From Ophthalmolycus amberensis (lineage: Eukaryota; Chordata; Actinopteri; Perciformes; Zoarcidae): a DNA stretch of 64,000 bases. The translations under genes and the position numbers were made by a program. Every line of letters begins with the position of its first letter. The stretch's first letter is position 1. Below are positions 1 to 11,865 of the stretch, one piece after another. Below the pieces are notes generated by a model. It was given only the letters and a program-made list of their open reading frames with translations, had not been told where the DNA came from and made no database searches. Location: contig JAFEUB010000736.1 in the NCBI GenBank assembly GCA_024529925.1, positions 1,314,501-1,378,500 on the forward strand, in the 5' to 3' direction.

Positions 1-4
1 CTCT

Positions 5-801
5 CTACACAGGCGTTGTCTTCCTATTGAGGGTGTTAGAGTTGCTCTCCCTGTCCCCCTTCAGCCTGTCCAGAGTCCCCATCCCTCGCTCCCTGTCTAC
101 TGTGGACGAGGTGAAGGGTGGAGGGCCGGAGCCCACCGAGTTGGGCATCGGCGCGTTGGAGTTGGAAGAATTGGAAGGGTTGTGGGACTTAAGCGATGGA
201 AGTGTACCACTCATTATCACCCCCCCTCCACCTCCATCCTTTGGGAAGCAGTTGTGGAGCTGGTAGAGCGTGGCCCTGTCCACTGTTCCATACATGGGCG
301 GCAAACCCCCCAGTTTGGGGTCACGGGACAATGTGTAGAGAGAGATGTCGCCTCCAGCCAGGGCCGTGTGGGAGCGAGAGTGGGGGTTTGGTAAGGTGGA
401 TACTGAAATTGGGCCCTGGGAAAGCAGCGCAGAGGGGGGCAGGCCGAAGTTCTTGCCCCCACCTCCCCCTACAGGTGAGGGGTCTCGGGAGCGGGAGGGG
501 TCGGTGGAGCGAGACGAAGAGCGGGAGCGGCGGCGGAAGCGGTAGCTGGGCAAGCGGAGCATTGCGTGCGTGGTGCTCTTGAAAATGTCGGTGCGTGAGC
601 GGCAGCGCAGCTCCTTGTTCTTCTCGATGTAGATGTTAACAGCCAGCACCCCCACCATCTCGGCCATGATGAAGGAAAGACCTCCAAAGTAAAAGGACCA
701 ACCGTAGGAGTACTGCCACTTCTTATCCTCGTCCTTCTTAGGGGAGATGTCCCCCAGTGCGGCCGAGATGTACACAATCACACCGATTATGTTACTCAGA
801 C
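5..801 (-). CDS. cacng8: cacng8 coding exon 4 (TM3 end, TM4, cytoplasmic tail, stop)
   Basis: The acceptor CCTCAG precedes GLSNIIGVIVYIS. TM4 (YGWSFYFGGLSFIMAEMVGV) follows, then the basic/Ser cluster RRRSRSSSRS, Gly runs and the terminal TTPV with TAG at 5-7. The tail is a little over 200 residues. The 3' UTR lies off the left edge. Confidence 0.95.
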
Positions 802-3800
802 CTGAGGGAGCACAGAAATATGGTATTTACAAAAGAGCAAAATAAGCTCAGACAGACTAACCTGCTAATAAACACATTTTATTGACATGATGATTTGTGA
901 CATTGTCAATGAAGACAACTGCCAAGATGAAGGTTGAATGTAAACACCTCCATTAAACTGACAGAATAGTCTAAACACAACTAGACACACATAAAGCATG
1001 AAAACAGTTTGGGCAAGTAATATACTGTATACACTCACACAAGCAGTCACACACATAAAAGCACACATTATTCTTAAGTTACCTGCAGCCACAAAGAGAA
1101 TTCCTGCCCCCAGGATGATGTTTCTTTTGCTCTTATAGAAACGGCTAGCAGCGATACAAAGCCCTCCCATCAGCAGCAGGATGGCACTGAGGATCGGGAA
1201 GATGTTGGAAGCCCTGACTACCCCTAAACAAAGGAGAAACAAATGGTGAATATCAAAAACTAGAAAAGAGTGTAAATATAATGTACAATGACATGGGACT
1301 TCTGTGAGAAAATCCGTCTTATAGATATAAAAGATAATAGATTTTTATGACATCAGACCCTGTTTTTGATAGTATTTGTGGTTATCGTTTTTTTTCCGAT
1401 GGATATTAGATTACGTTTAGAGGATTCAATTGGCAAGACACAAGCAGGCTTTTATTGTAAGGAAGTCATAGGAAACACAAGGTGTTTGTTGCTGACCATC
1501 ACCATTCATCAGAAATGCTTCTACAAAACAAGACAACGACAATGTTGCAGTATTCCTGAAACAGCAGATGCTCAACGAGTGTTAACTGTAGTGTTAAAGG
1601 TGCTAAAGACAAGATTGAGAGTTTTTCTATTACCTCTCACGTGGCTCTCATTTTGGCGATGGCTGAGCCGGCGGCTTGCAGCTAACAGTGCAAACAGCGC
1701 TAACAGTGCAAACTATGGCAACAGTGCTGACAGAGCAAACCGTTTTTACCTGAGGGGGAACTGGAGGGTGCTACGCTTCTGCAACGACTCCGTCGGTCGG
1801 GACACAACGCTATCAGCTGTGATGGCAGTATAAGTGCAGTGCAGAGCGGCAGCAGTGAGCTAGCCAGTGGGGCACGCTCTAACATGCACTAAAACGTACG
1901 CGGCAAGCTTGGCTATGTCAACAAAGCTAGAAGTTGTCGGATTACAACACACAGAGAGCGACTTTATACTCTGTTCATGTCGACATTACTCCACCGTAAC
2001 TTTACATAGCAAATAGTTTGCTGCTATATTCTGAGTCTATGCTCTGAGTCCCGTATATTGCACCTTTGAAGTGCACTTGCGCTAACCACGCTTGTCACCG
2101 AATCAACTGGGAATTTAACTTTTAGGGTTACAACTTTAAGAAAACTGGTGCTGTACTCCAAGTAGAGTAAGATGACCAACAAACACACTTATACCACATA
2201 ACCCAGGTTTGGATAATATAAGGATGCAGCATAATAGTCACAGAGAAAATAAAAATGGTTAAAGCTGCTCCATTGAAAACAATACTGAGTGAGGAAATTA
2301 ATTACTCAGTCCTAGACACACCATTGAATCAAACCCTTCCCATGTGGCCTTTAGTGCTTTCAGCAGGTCTGCCAACCTCACACTCACACTCACACACACA
2401 ATCACACTCACACACACACACACACACACACACACATAAACACTCATCTCTAGGACAACTAGGCCATGGGAGAGAAAATGCCACCTTAAATGCCAGCAAA
2501 ATGCCTCTGCAACATTGTAAACAGAACACAAGCTTTTCCTTATGTATGCACAGGCACACATGTAGCATATCATGGAGCAGAAAGACATCACTGCAGGGCA
2601 CTGAGTACGAACTAGGACACTCCATCTCCCCTGACTTTCTGTACACAATGTCACGTTTATTTCTTGCAAAGATAATCTTCTGAGGAATGAGCAACAACAA
2701 AACCAAGTGTAAACCATAATGGAATTTCCTTTTACACGATTATATTTTACACTATTTTCCGAGTTCTCTCTCATTCATCCTAGTAGTGTTGGTATTGACT
2801 TACGTAGAACGTACTCTGCCCCATCATGGTCAAAGTCTGCATCTTCTGGGAAGTGGTTGATCTGAGAACACACTCCTCTCTTTACTCCTGAGATATGAGA
2901 GGAGAAACAGAGGTGACCAGACACAACAAAAGACAGGAACTCATAACTGTAACCTTAAGAAGAGTGAACAGCAAACAGTCTCCTGAGGGAAAAACTGATT
3001 GGTGACTCAACAGTCATAGCTTTGTTAGAAAATCTCTTTTATGAATCCAATGTGCCAGATGATAAACTTCAACTTAATAATAAAAACATCACAAATTCTA
3101 AATGCAAGTTAGTAACATCACATACATCACACACACGTAAATACATACAAGTATGCAGACACACAGGTAGACAAATAACTACCCGCCGGGGTCTTGCATG
3201 TAGACAGACAGACGAACGGAGGGATGATGACAGCACACCACTGTTGCTGATGGATGGATTGTGAGAAAGATGGATGGAAGTGATGGAATGAAGAGACACA
3301 GACGGAAGGAGAGACGGACAGATGTGGGATGAGCTGGTCTCTTTCTCACAGCTCTTATATTTCCACAGGTTGCTCTGTCAAGAAACGGAGGTACATCAGT
3401 TGAACTACACAAATCAGTGTTACCATTCTCAGAGAACCTGTTTCATGTTGTAGTCATGAGATGCACTTTGACAATAGACTGGTTCCAATGTTTTACACAC
3501 ATCTTGCTCTGTCTTTTTTTGACATAATGTGCAATATCATGGACAACAATAAACACTTAACTTCAGATTTAGCATTGTACATACATGTAGCTATTTGCCA
3601 CTTCTCATACATATCTATGATATCTTTCCGTTAACCTGTTTACATTTTTGGCATTCTGTATAATTTGAATTTTCACCTTATTGATATTTTATATTTGCAC
3701 TCAATGTATTTGCATTCTTTCCAACTTTCTACTGCTGCACAACGATTCCCCTTGTGGTGAAGAAAGCTCCGTCTCATCTCATCTTATCTCGACGTGCTTA

Positions 3801-6800
3801 TCTTCATCAGTGAAGGGTCACTTGTACCCCAAAGGGTACTGGTTCTGGAGGGTTCTGCAGTTGCCAGGGGGAACGTGGAAAGATTTTGAAAGGCTCAACT
3901 CATTTGAAAAATGAAGGCTTAATAAAATAAATAAATAAGTCCAAAATATAAATGAAACAATTCACACATTTAGTCAGCTTTAACACATGAGCTGCAAGTA
4001 AAGGAAAATGCTTAAAGTTAGTTAAAAGCGATGGATGAGAAATTGAAATAGTTGGATAGAATATAAAAAGATTATTACTATTAAAGTTATTATAAGATAC
4101 ATTGTTGAAAGATAAAATTTGTGAGCTGAAAGTAGCAGAAAAATGGTCGAGCCTCTATACTCCAAGTGTGAACTCAACCAAACTGACCTCAACATTAAGA
4201 GTCCATTGTATGTATTATAACAATATCCATTTTTATATCATGAATAGTGTTATAATACCCGGTTAATAATAAATCAGTGAAGTCATCTATAACCTGATGC
4301 TTGGTGTCGCTGAAGGGGTACCTGAGTCTAGCTGACAGAGCTGTGGGGGTAGGTTAAATACGTGCTACGCATAAAGAAATAAGACAAATAAAAGAAAGTA
4401 ATGACTGACAGGTAATTCAGTGCAACACCACCTTCATTAGACCTGCAGAAGGGCAGGAGAGGAGGACAGGACACATCTCTATCTACAGCATAATGTGCCA
4501 CCCACCCACAGCCATAAATCTTTTAGCTCTCGCATGTCCTGCATTTCCACTCCAGCTACACCTCACTGCATCGCTGCACGACTACTGAGAATCTCTCTTG
4601 GCTGAATACTCCACAGACATCAAGGATACTTGACCTCTAAGCCATGCCAAGATACTGTCAGCCTTACTGCACCACAATGTGAAAGAAAAAACTGAAAGAG
4701 AGGAAACTTTAAGGAGGGGAAGAGGAGGAGAAACCAGTGAAAGATTAAATTTAATGTTTGGGGGAGTGAGACAGAGGGATAGCAAGTGGAGAAACTGAAA
4801 GAGTCAGGCATCGGAGGGAGTGGGTGGGGGTGCACTGCAGCAGTGCTGCAAGGGCTAGAGCTTATCTCTAATTGGCTGCTTTGCTATCAGGAAGCTTAGA
4901 GATGAGGACAAATTAGCTTTGTACAATGACCAAGCCCAGGATGGGCTGGGGATGCTTTATAAGGAGAGCCAAGAGGTTTTCCTGGAGACAGAAGTCTGCA
5001 GCAAATGCACAGATTGCTAACTCTCACCACCCCTTTGGCTGTAGCTGCTTCACTGTTAGCTCCATCCCAGCCGTTGCTGTTGAGTGTCAGCCAGGCAGTG
5101 TAATGTATAATGAATTAGCAGCTCGTGTTGATGACCACTTGGAGTGAGAAGTCGATGGGCGTCAGGGTAAACGTGGGCCTTTTGTTTCAACACTTGAATT
5201 AAATTACTGCAGCCTGAATCAAACACAATGATTAATGGATTATTTCGAGCAAGGGTTACGCTTCAGTATCATGTAATTATACTGCAATTATGCAAAATTG
5301 TTTTCTTGTCACTATGGTACGGTCTACCAAAGTACAAATAGAATGTGTACATGTTGATGCAAAGAATGATTACTGACATTATAGCAATGCCGCAGCTTCC
5401 CAAACAAAGTGTTCTAAGGTCAAGTGAAAGGCGGACACAGCTGAACATGTTCACACTGATCCCGCTTTGCACTGCACGAAATAAAGCCAGCAACACATGG
5501 TGACTGACAAAACATATGATTACACAAGCTTTGACATAGCCAAGAGATTTTCATTGCACTGTAATGAGTTCAGTTCAGTTGGATCCATCACTACCTCCAG
5601 TGTCCAGTGCCACCCACTCGAAATTGTCGAGTGTTAAATAGTCAAATCACAGCAGAGGCAGAAAGACAAGAGTTTGTGATTACAACAAAGTAATCAGTAA
5701 TATGCTGAATTATTCTGCAGGAAAAATGGGCAAATATCACCCATCCCCTCTTACTTGACACTTTAAATTTAGAGTAGAAATAACCCTTATTTAGGCGTGA
5801 CATTTTGGGAAAAACGCTTATTCACTTTCTTGCAGAGAGTTAGAAGTGAAGATTGAAACCACTTTCATGTCTGTACTGCGTTATTATAAATCCCACTCTT
5901 CTGGAAAGACCTGCCCTGTGCAGCATTCAAGCACCAGGATTGGTCAAGCGTCCATGCTCGCCGCGGTACTGGTAACCTGATATTTTTATGTCCTACGCCT
6001 TGTTCAATGGGCTATCCTGACTCTAACTATACTTCATTTTGTTTATGCCTAACCTCAACCAATCATGTCCGACTAAACCAGCTACGCAGGCCGGATCTTG
6101 CCAAGAAGACTAGTGGGATTTGTAATTACACGTCTGTACTGTAAATATGAATTTTCAGATCTTACGAATTGTTGTTTTATATGCTTCAGTTTTTGTACTG
6201 ATTTGATAAACAAGATATAACATGTTGATTAGTGAGTTTGAGAGGTGCAGGTAGGTGGACGTTGTTACCTTTGGACAGAGCCATGCTAGCTGTTTGGTCC
6301 TGTTTTGAATCTATATGCTAAGCTAAGCTAACGGCTTTAGGTTTATATATGTGAAACCAATCTTCTCATCTAACGCTCAGAAAGAAAGCAAATAAGCTTC
6401 GATTTTTAGTTGACTCAGGCTTTATTTTCCCTGTTCACAAGTCCTAAAAGTAAGACGGTCTAGTCTGACTACATTTGGATCTTCATTAAATGCTTAATGG
6501 TCGGAAAGCAACCAGAGCTGTTCTTTCATACATTCACTTTCTCTGCACCCTTTTCACTAAAATCAACAGCTTCAACCAAAGCAAACTTGTTCCTGCAAGC
6601 ATCCCCTTCAGTACAAATCCCACCCCAACGTCTTCTTTACCTTCCAGGCAGCATATCCTCCACAGTCCAGAGTGGGTGAGCGCCCCAGGATCCTTCTTGT
6701 CCTTGTTATGGGGGTCATCCTGGGAATGGTTGGCTGTACTGTTGCAGATCATGGCACGGGAGTACAGCCAGTAGTCCGTCCCTATCGCCACCGTCATCAG

Positions 6801-6863
6801 GCCGAAGGCAGCGAATGCCCCGACGGTGGTGAGAAGGATCTGGATCCCCTTCTCACACACCAT
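5..6863 (-). CDS. cacng8: CACNG8-like type-I TARP (gamma-8), complete coding region in 4 exons
   Basis: This gene encodes a four-pass claudin-fold membrane protein that, in its family, binds AMPA receptors at synapses and controls their trafficking and gating. The coding exons are 6641-6863, 2804-2887, 1083-1223 and 5-801 (223+84+141+797 nt), giving 414 residues plus TAG. Seen: TM1 at about residues 8-28; a first extracellular loop with an N-glycosylation site (N41-S-T), C40 and the family GLW motif at 66-68 followed by C71 and C72; TM2 and TM3 encoded by exon 3 and the start of exon 4; TM4 near 178-200; a basic/Ser-rich segment after TM4; and a C-terminus NTLNRKTTPV with the PDZ ligand TTPV. 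The N-terminal CEKG and the KTTPV end favour gamma-8 over gamma-2, -3 or -4. The 84- and 141-nt middle exons match the family. Human gamma-8 has a longer N-terminus, so the start is the least certain part. The order PRKCG-CACNG7-CACNG8 also supports the assignment. Confidence 0.95.
802..1082 (-). other. cacng8 intron 3
   Basis: This is a short GT..AG intron with no coding signal. It is AT-rich with scattered GT-rich stretches. Confidence 0.85.
1083..1223 (-). CDS. cacng8: cacng8 coding exon 3 (141 nt, TM2 and TM3 start)
   Basis: The acceptor TTTAG and donor GTAACT bound 141 nt, the family size. The translation has VVRASNIFPILSAILLLMGG (TM2) and the SKRNIILGAGILFVAAG stretch (TM3), both highly conserved in TARPs. 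Confidence 0.95.
1330..2080. repeat. Interspersed repeat with internal short tandem units, in cacng8 intron 2
   Basis: This is a GC- and CpG-richer block than its surroundings. At 1680-1740 it holds tandem variants of AACAGTGC / AACAGCGCT. The part from the tandem block to the end (TATTGCACCTTT near 2055) resembles a repeat common in teleost genomes, from memory. No coding domain is present, so it is a non-autonomous element. The limits are approximate. Confidence 0.5.
2380..2436. repeat. (CA)n microsatellite with CACACT variants
   Basis: About 55 bp of CA units interrupted by CACACT, inside cacng8 intron 2. Confidence 0.9.
2804..2887 (-). CDS. cacng8: cacng8 coding exon 2 (84 nt, extracellular loop)
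   Basis: The acceptor CTCAG and donor GTAAGT flank an 84-nt exon, the standard size in type-I TARPs. It reads (G)VKRGVCSQINHFPEDADF and on to YVLR, aligning with the conserved KRGVC..INHFPED..Y block of gamma-8. Confidence 0.95.
3735..3800 (+). repeat. Possible retroelement 3' tail fragment
   Basis: The sequence GATTCCCCTTGTGG followed by imperfect TCATCTCATCTTATC units resembles the short tandem 3' ends of fish LINE/SINE copies. It is too short to classify. Confidence 0.3.
5797..6405. repeat. Copy 1 of a near-palindromic interspersed repeat family, interrupted by another element
   Basis: The left arm (5797-5868) begins TGACATTTTGGGAAAAACGC and continues with CTTTCTTGCAGAGAGTTAG. The right arm (about 6250-6405) ends with the inverted version, TCTTCTCATCTAACGCTCAG then AAAGAAAGCAAATAAGC. 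Internal arms carry the GCTAAGCTAAGC signature. The same family occurs near 35.3, 42.1 and 48.4 kb. It has no coding capacity and looks like a long-inverted-repeat MITE type. Confidence 0.65.
5879..6131. mobile_element. 253-bp non-autonomous inverted-repeat element nested in the 5797-6405 repeat
   Basis: The ends are imperfect inverted repeats of about 35 bp. The left end has TTATTATAAATCCCACT then CTTCTGG; the right end, read in reverse complement, has TAATTACAAATCCCACT then AGTCTTCTTGG. The direct repeat GTCTGTACTG stands at 5869-5878 and 6132-6141. Sister copies of the host repeat carry this flanking sequence once, joined directly to TAAATATGAA, so it is a target-site duplication. No transposase frame is present. 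A TSD of 8-10 bp would suit a hAT-type MITE, but the family is not identified. Confidence 0.7.
6641..6863 (-). CDS. cacng8: cacng8 coding exon 1 (N-terminus, TM1, extracellular loop)
   Basis: ATG at 6861-6863 begins MVCEKGIQILLTTVGAF. The exon runs to ...GLWRICCLE plus the first base of a Gly codon and is followed by the donor GTAAAG. Upstream of the ATG lies a long pyrimidine tract ending in AG|GC-ATG, so a 3' splice site just before the start is likely and the 5' UTR probably continues in an upstream exon. Confidence 0.93.
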
Positions 6864-7275
6864 GCCTTCAGAGAGAAAAGACAGGAGGAAGAAGGGCGGG
6901 AGAAAGAGAAAAGGTTGAACAAGTTAAAAGGACAAGAAAGAATGGAATAACTAAGCAGAAGTGTGTTACAATCATACACCAAGTGACGGCAAACGTTCAG
7001 GTGAGATGATGAGGGGCAACAGGAGGTGAGGTGCACCGATGGAGGGCAGAGAGGGTGGCGATGGGAAAAAGGAGCGAGGAGGAGGCAGATGTGGGAGGTG
7101 CATAAGTGGCTCTATGATGTGTCCTTGGAGGAGAGTTGGATGACTCTGCTGACTCCGCTTAACAAGACAGAATTGATGTGAAACACAACAGATCACACCC
7201 TCCCAATCTCAGTGTACTCCATATTCATGACCCTGACACCATTTCCCTCAGAATCAGCACGGCTGGAGATGAATA

Positions 7276-7277
7276 CA

Positions 7278-7337
<60 letters not shown>
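7276..7337. repeat. (AC)n microsatellite
   Basis: About 60 bp of uninterrupted AC units upstream of cacng8 coding exon 1. Confidence 0.95.
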
Positions 7338-7338
<1 letters not shown>

Positions 7339-7599
7339 AGCAGATCTATTGAGATCACCTTGTACCTACAGTCTTCTTTAGGAAGAGAATGTGGCTGCAC
7401 CTTTTACATACAAATGTGCATGTATGCTCCCAAACAAAAAGCATCAGACAGCTGGTCACATTGACCCATGAAGTGGCGTATAATTGTAAATATTCTCCAC
7501 TATGTTCAGCATCAGAAGTTTTTCTTTCATCCTAATAATGATGATTCTTACAGACATTAGAACAGACTGAAGCAAAGTCTCAACCATGTGAAGACTTAC

Positions 7600-7858
7600 C
7601 TGACGGCGAGTTTCTATCCTTCGACTCAATTTTGAAATCTTTCTTTTCCTCGTCAGTGAAGAACGTGCTGTCCCCTCAATCCGGACAGCATCCATCGACT
7701 GTTTTCACCCGCTCCCCTCTCTCCTTCTTGCACTTGTTCTCTCTCTTTTTCCTCTTTCTCTTGCTCTCTCTCTCTCTTTTTTTCCTTTCTTTCTCACTGG
7801 AAAGCTGTTGCTGGTGGAGGTTGTGGCTTGGACGGTTGTCCCGCTCTCCGTCCGTCCT
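7600..7858 (-). other. Candidate 5' UTR exon of cacng8
   Basis: On the minus strand a strong donor, CGTCAG|GTAAGT, ends this segment, and the acceptor-like TTTTCTGCTAACAG lies at its other side. Splicing it to the acceptor just before the cacng8 ATG would add an open frame without an ATG, so it would be untranslated. A purine/pyrimidine tract at 7741-7800 lies inside. RNA evidence would be decisive; the upstream limit is a guess. Confidence 0.3.
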
Positions 7859-8815
7859 CTGTTAGCAGAAAACTTGCACCATGGTCACTGCTCTGCTGCT
7901 GCACATGAAACAAAGCAAAAGTAAAGGGATTTTTTTTCACTTTCTTAGCTCATGTAGTTGCAAAGGCCATGAATTTACAGATGAAAATAAAAGAGGTCAA
8001 TATTTTACAATTACAAAGATAGTTTAAATATTATATAATGAAAAGTATAATCATACCAGAGCTGCAGCAACTTCCATTATTCTGATATATATATATAGCC
8101 CACTAGAATGGTCACAATGGCAATAGTACACCTAAAAAAAGCCGCTGCTCTGACAATCCTGCTAAGTTCATTTGAACGGCAATGTCTGTACAACTCCCAA
8201 TTTCATTTATGTGTATTGTGCTAATTAATAAATGTTAGCATGCTAACACAGTAAACTGAAGATGGAAAACATAATACCTGCTTAAAGTCAGAGTGTTTGT
8301 ATTATCACTGTGAGAATGTTAGTGTTAGTCTACCAACTACAGCCTCACATAGCTGCTAGCACGGCTGTAGACTCTTGCTGGACATTAATTTCCTGTTGAT
8401 TGAGTAATCATCATCAACCCACCAGCTCTACATTCTACACCACAGATGCTTTTTTTTAAATTGTTGGAAGCCAATATTGAAACATTGTTTGTACAGATTA
8501 GAGTGATTATAAGTGACAGTATTGCAGGCTAAGGACAGAATGACTCCAGAGCGAGTTGTACCGCATCTAGCCTGAATAAGAAGAGCAAGAGGGGGAGGCG
8601 GAGAGGACCAACCCGACATTGTTACCATAGCAACATTGAATTCCAAAGTCTGGATCAGCATAGAGCGAGGGGGGGAAAGGGAGAGGGGCAGGCAAGAGAT
8701 AGAGGGAGAAAGAGGCAGAGAGCAAAGCGGAGAGAGGGCAGAGAAGAGAGAGAACAGAGATGGGAAAGAAAGAGGCAGGAATGGGGGGGAATATTTCAAA
8801 TCACTAGCATGAGTG

Positions 8816-8975
8816 TTGACTGTGACACACAGACAGACACACAGACAGACCAGTGCGCTAATGCTCTATCAATAGATTTGTGTGTGACCATGGTGACACA
8901 GATGCTCCCAGACAGACACACACACACGCACACACACGCACACACATGCACGTGCACTCAAAAACACACGTCAAT
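8816..8975. repeat. CA-rich imperfect simple repeat
   Basis: Runs of CACAGACAGA and CACACACGCA units with interruptions. Confidence 0.7.
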
Positions 8976-9509
8976 AAAGACAAAGCAGCGTCAGTTACTG
9001 AAGAGAGAATGAGAAGAAACCGCTCCGTCGGTGTGTTTTCTTGATGAATTAAGGGGGAAAAAAATTGAGGATGCAATAAAGCAGCACACATTATTCAACA
9101 AACATTATTTAGCAGACATAATGCAGTGCAGTCAAGTCTGTTAATATTTGATGATGCAATATGGCACCGTGATCAAAATAGGTTACATCCTGTTTGCATT
9201 GTGAGACCCAAAACAGAGCTGCCTCAGAGACAGAAGGAGAGATGGAAGGAGAGACGGTGTGTGGTGTGTGTGTGTTTTTATGTGTGTGTGCACATTTCCG
9301 CTCCAATGCATCTGAGGATGGGTCTGGTCCAATCTTATTGAATCCCAGGAGGCCTAATGTTCCCCTCAGCTCCCCTCAGTTAGACAGTTAGCCTCCTATC
9401 TCTGCGTTCAGGCTCCTTATTATGTAAACTGTCAAATGACACCACCACAGTGTGGCTTATTTATACATTGTGGGCTCATATGTGCAAGCAGACAAGTGAA
9501 CGTGATTGT

Positions 9510-9539
9510 GCATGTGTGTGTGTGTGTGTGTGTGTGTGT
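9510..9539. repeat. (TG)n microsatellite
   Basis: A tract of about 30 bp. A second, imperfect TG tract lies at 9651-9686. Confidence 0.85.
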
Positions 9540-11014
9540 TTGTTTGTAGTATGACCTTCCAACCCTATCAACATACTGCCTCTCCCTGAGGTAAATACAT
9601 TTCCAGAAGGGATTACACTATCTCCAAGACCTACAAAATGCAGTGTCTATTGTGTGTGCGTGTGTGTGTATGTGTGTGTGTGTGTGTGGTCTTTGACTCC
9701 AGTATTTAATGAATGACCTTAACAATAACCTCCTAAGTTATTACCCTTAGCAAAAACTCCCTTGTGTAGGAGATCATAATTGCCATTTAATTATCTGTAA
9801 TTTCTATTTTCCACTAATAATTAAGAAAGAGGGGAACGAGGGGAATGAGAGCAAGAGAGCATGAAAGAACAAGAGTGCAAGAAAAAAGAAAGAAAGTATG
9901 AAAGTTTAACTAAATGGTTAAGACTAAGGGACTGTACAAAAATTGCTTAAAGATATTTAAGGTTTGAATTTGGGTACACAGTGCTCCTCATCAGGCTACA
10001 CTAACCGCTGCTATAGCACAACCAAACAGTCATCAGTCAAGTTTCTTTGAGGGTATTGTAGGCGCCAGTTTAAAGCTGTCCATCATGAGTCTTTATTACA
10101 AAGTGAGCTGAGGTTCAGTCCCCCTCACTATCTCAATCATTCTCACACAGTCCCGAACAGCAACATATTTGGCAAGAATATTTTGGGGTAATTTCAGATT
10201 TACTGTAAAATACGGGTTAATTTCAGAAATATAAGGACATATTTGCCTTTCCCATAGGGCCTACTCACTCTTACAGTGATGCTCTTATAGTATGCATGCA
10301 TGCAACACTCTCTCTGGGAAAGCAGGTTGTACTGCAGCAACAAAGGCCAAGGGCTTAGCTCTGGGAGCTAGCTGCTACAGCGACAAGTATGGGACCAGGA
10401 TGGTTGTCAGAAAACGTACTATGTAATCAGATCTTTCTGCGTGACTCATTCCCAGCATTACAAGAATACCTTGTATAAGATATAAGCACACCCAATGATT
10501 TGTGGCTCCAATAATGCAGCCATAAATCACATAGGAGATCTGAATTTTGAAGCAGCTGCTCCATTAGCTATTCATTGCATAAATCAACTACCAAACTGCT
10601 TGTTGAATAAATGATGACATCTGTAATAAGTTTTTCCACACATGTGAAAGGCAAATGATCCTGTGTGGGCATGTGAGAGTATTTTCAGTGGAGATACACA
10701 ACAACGATTCAACAGCACAGTCACACGAAATTGACTGTTACGTGTCCAGGAGAGGAAATATAGCCGGAATCAGGGACTCAGTTAATGAAAATGTACGCTG
10801 GCTAATACTGATCGCTTGACCAAGAGAAAAAAAATGCACGAGGCCTACTTATGATGACAGCTCTAAAAATACAAGCAGCGTATTCTATTTTGAGTGCTTG
10901 ATGCAAACATGTCTAAACATTCAGAGCAGTGACTCTTGGTAGCTGTGATGATTTCTCTCCTTAATCATGAGAAAAAGCTACACACCTGAGCTCATTGTTG
11001 AGATCCCACAGCTG

Positions 11015-11016
<2 letters not shown>

Positions 11017-11072
<56 letters not shown>
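11017..11072. repeat. (AC)n microsatellite
   Basis: About 56 bp of perfect AC units. Confidence 0.95.
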
Positions 11073-11074
<2 letters not shown>

Positions 11075-11691
11075 TTACATTTCCGCACACTAACATGCAT
11101 GCCAGCACAGACATACACGCAGGTGCATAGAAAGACATCAACATGCAAACAAACCCTTGGCATGCAAGCACATATGCAGCCTCAAACCCCCACAACTGTC
11201 AAAATGATGACAATAAAATGATAAAATAGGTCATCTTTAAAAGGCATTTCAAAGCGTAGCCGAATTGCCATTAAGCCTGCATGTGAAGAGTCTTCCAAGA
11301 TCCTCAGACTGCATGTGACCAAGTCTCTGCCTGTCTGAAGCAGAACAGCCTGAGGAGGCAGTGACAGTAACACCTTGGTCTAAGAGGCTCCCAAAATAAA
11401 GTGTCTCTGGATGACCTGACACTCATGAAGCCATGAACATATGCTTAAACACATGCACACGTGCAGCACATGCTTGAAGACACCCCTATTCAGTAAGTAA
11501 AGTGACAGCAGATCTAATTCAAGACGGCTCTTTGAATTTATGGTTTTAATAAAGAAAGAAGTGAGTCGTTAATTCATTATCCTACCATTTAAGTGCGGCA
11601 GAGGTGAAAGAAATTAAGAAAGAAAAGAACTGAACATTTGCAGATATCAAATGTACTAAAAATAAACAGTAACCCTTAATACAGACGGTAC

Positions 11692-11865
11692 GGCTGCAAC
11701 TAATGATTATATTCATGAGTGATTAATCATTGAATCTGTAAAATGTCCTAAAATTCTGAAAAATGCCAATCACAATTTAACCCAGTCCAAGGACAAACAG
11801 TCCAAAATCAGACATAGATGATTTACAATGACAAACATCTGAGAAAATGAGTAAAGGCCCATAAT
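11692..11865 (+). repeat. Interspersed repeat of the GGCTGCAACTAA family, copy 1
   Basis: It starts with GGCTGCAACTAATGATTA and continues with GTAAAATGTCCTAAAATTCT and GAAAAATGCC. This matches a degenerate repeat very common in teleosts (recognised from memory). Related copies lie at 19117-19419 and 25083-25200. It has no coding capacity. Confidence 0.6.

Larger units (their letters stand above)
2888..6640 (-). other. cacng8 intron 1
   Basis: This intron of about 3.75 kb separates coding exons 1 and 2. It holds the 5797-6405 repeat with its nested insertion and a small repeat-tail candidate near 3740-3800. The remainder is AT-rich, with no further gene. Confidence 0.85.

Noticed and set aside
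1366..1833. 155-codon plus-strand frame in cacng8 intron 2
   Set aside because: It lies within an interspersed repeat, contains tandem NSANSAN from short repeats, and matches no protein family.
2255..2774. Overlapping plus- and minus-strand frames around 2.3-2.7 kb
   Set aside because: They span a CA repeat in an intron and show no splice support.
7178..7381. Open frames made of THTHTH or CVCVCV near CA/GT repeats (also near 2.4, 11.0, 16.8, 38.6, 54.3 kb)
   Set aside because: They are translations of dinucleotide microsatellites, which lack stops in most frames.
7601..7690. Open frame GDSTFFTDEEKK.. joining the cacng8 frame through the 7.6-kb donor
   Set aside because: The frame has no ATG after its upstream TGA, so it cannot start the protein; it is kept only as possible 5' UTR.
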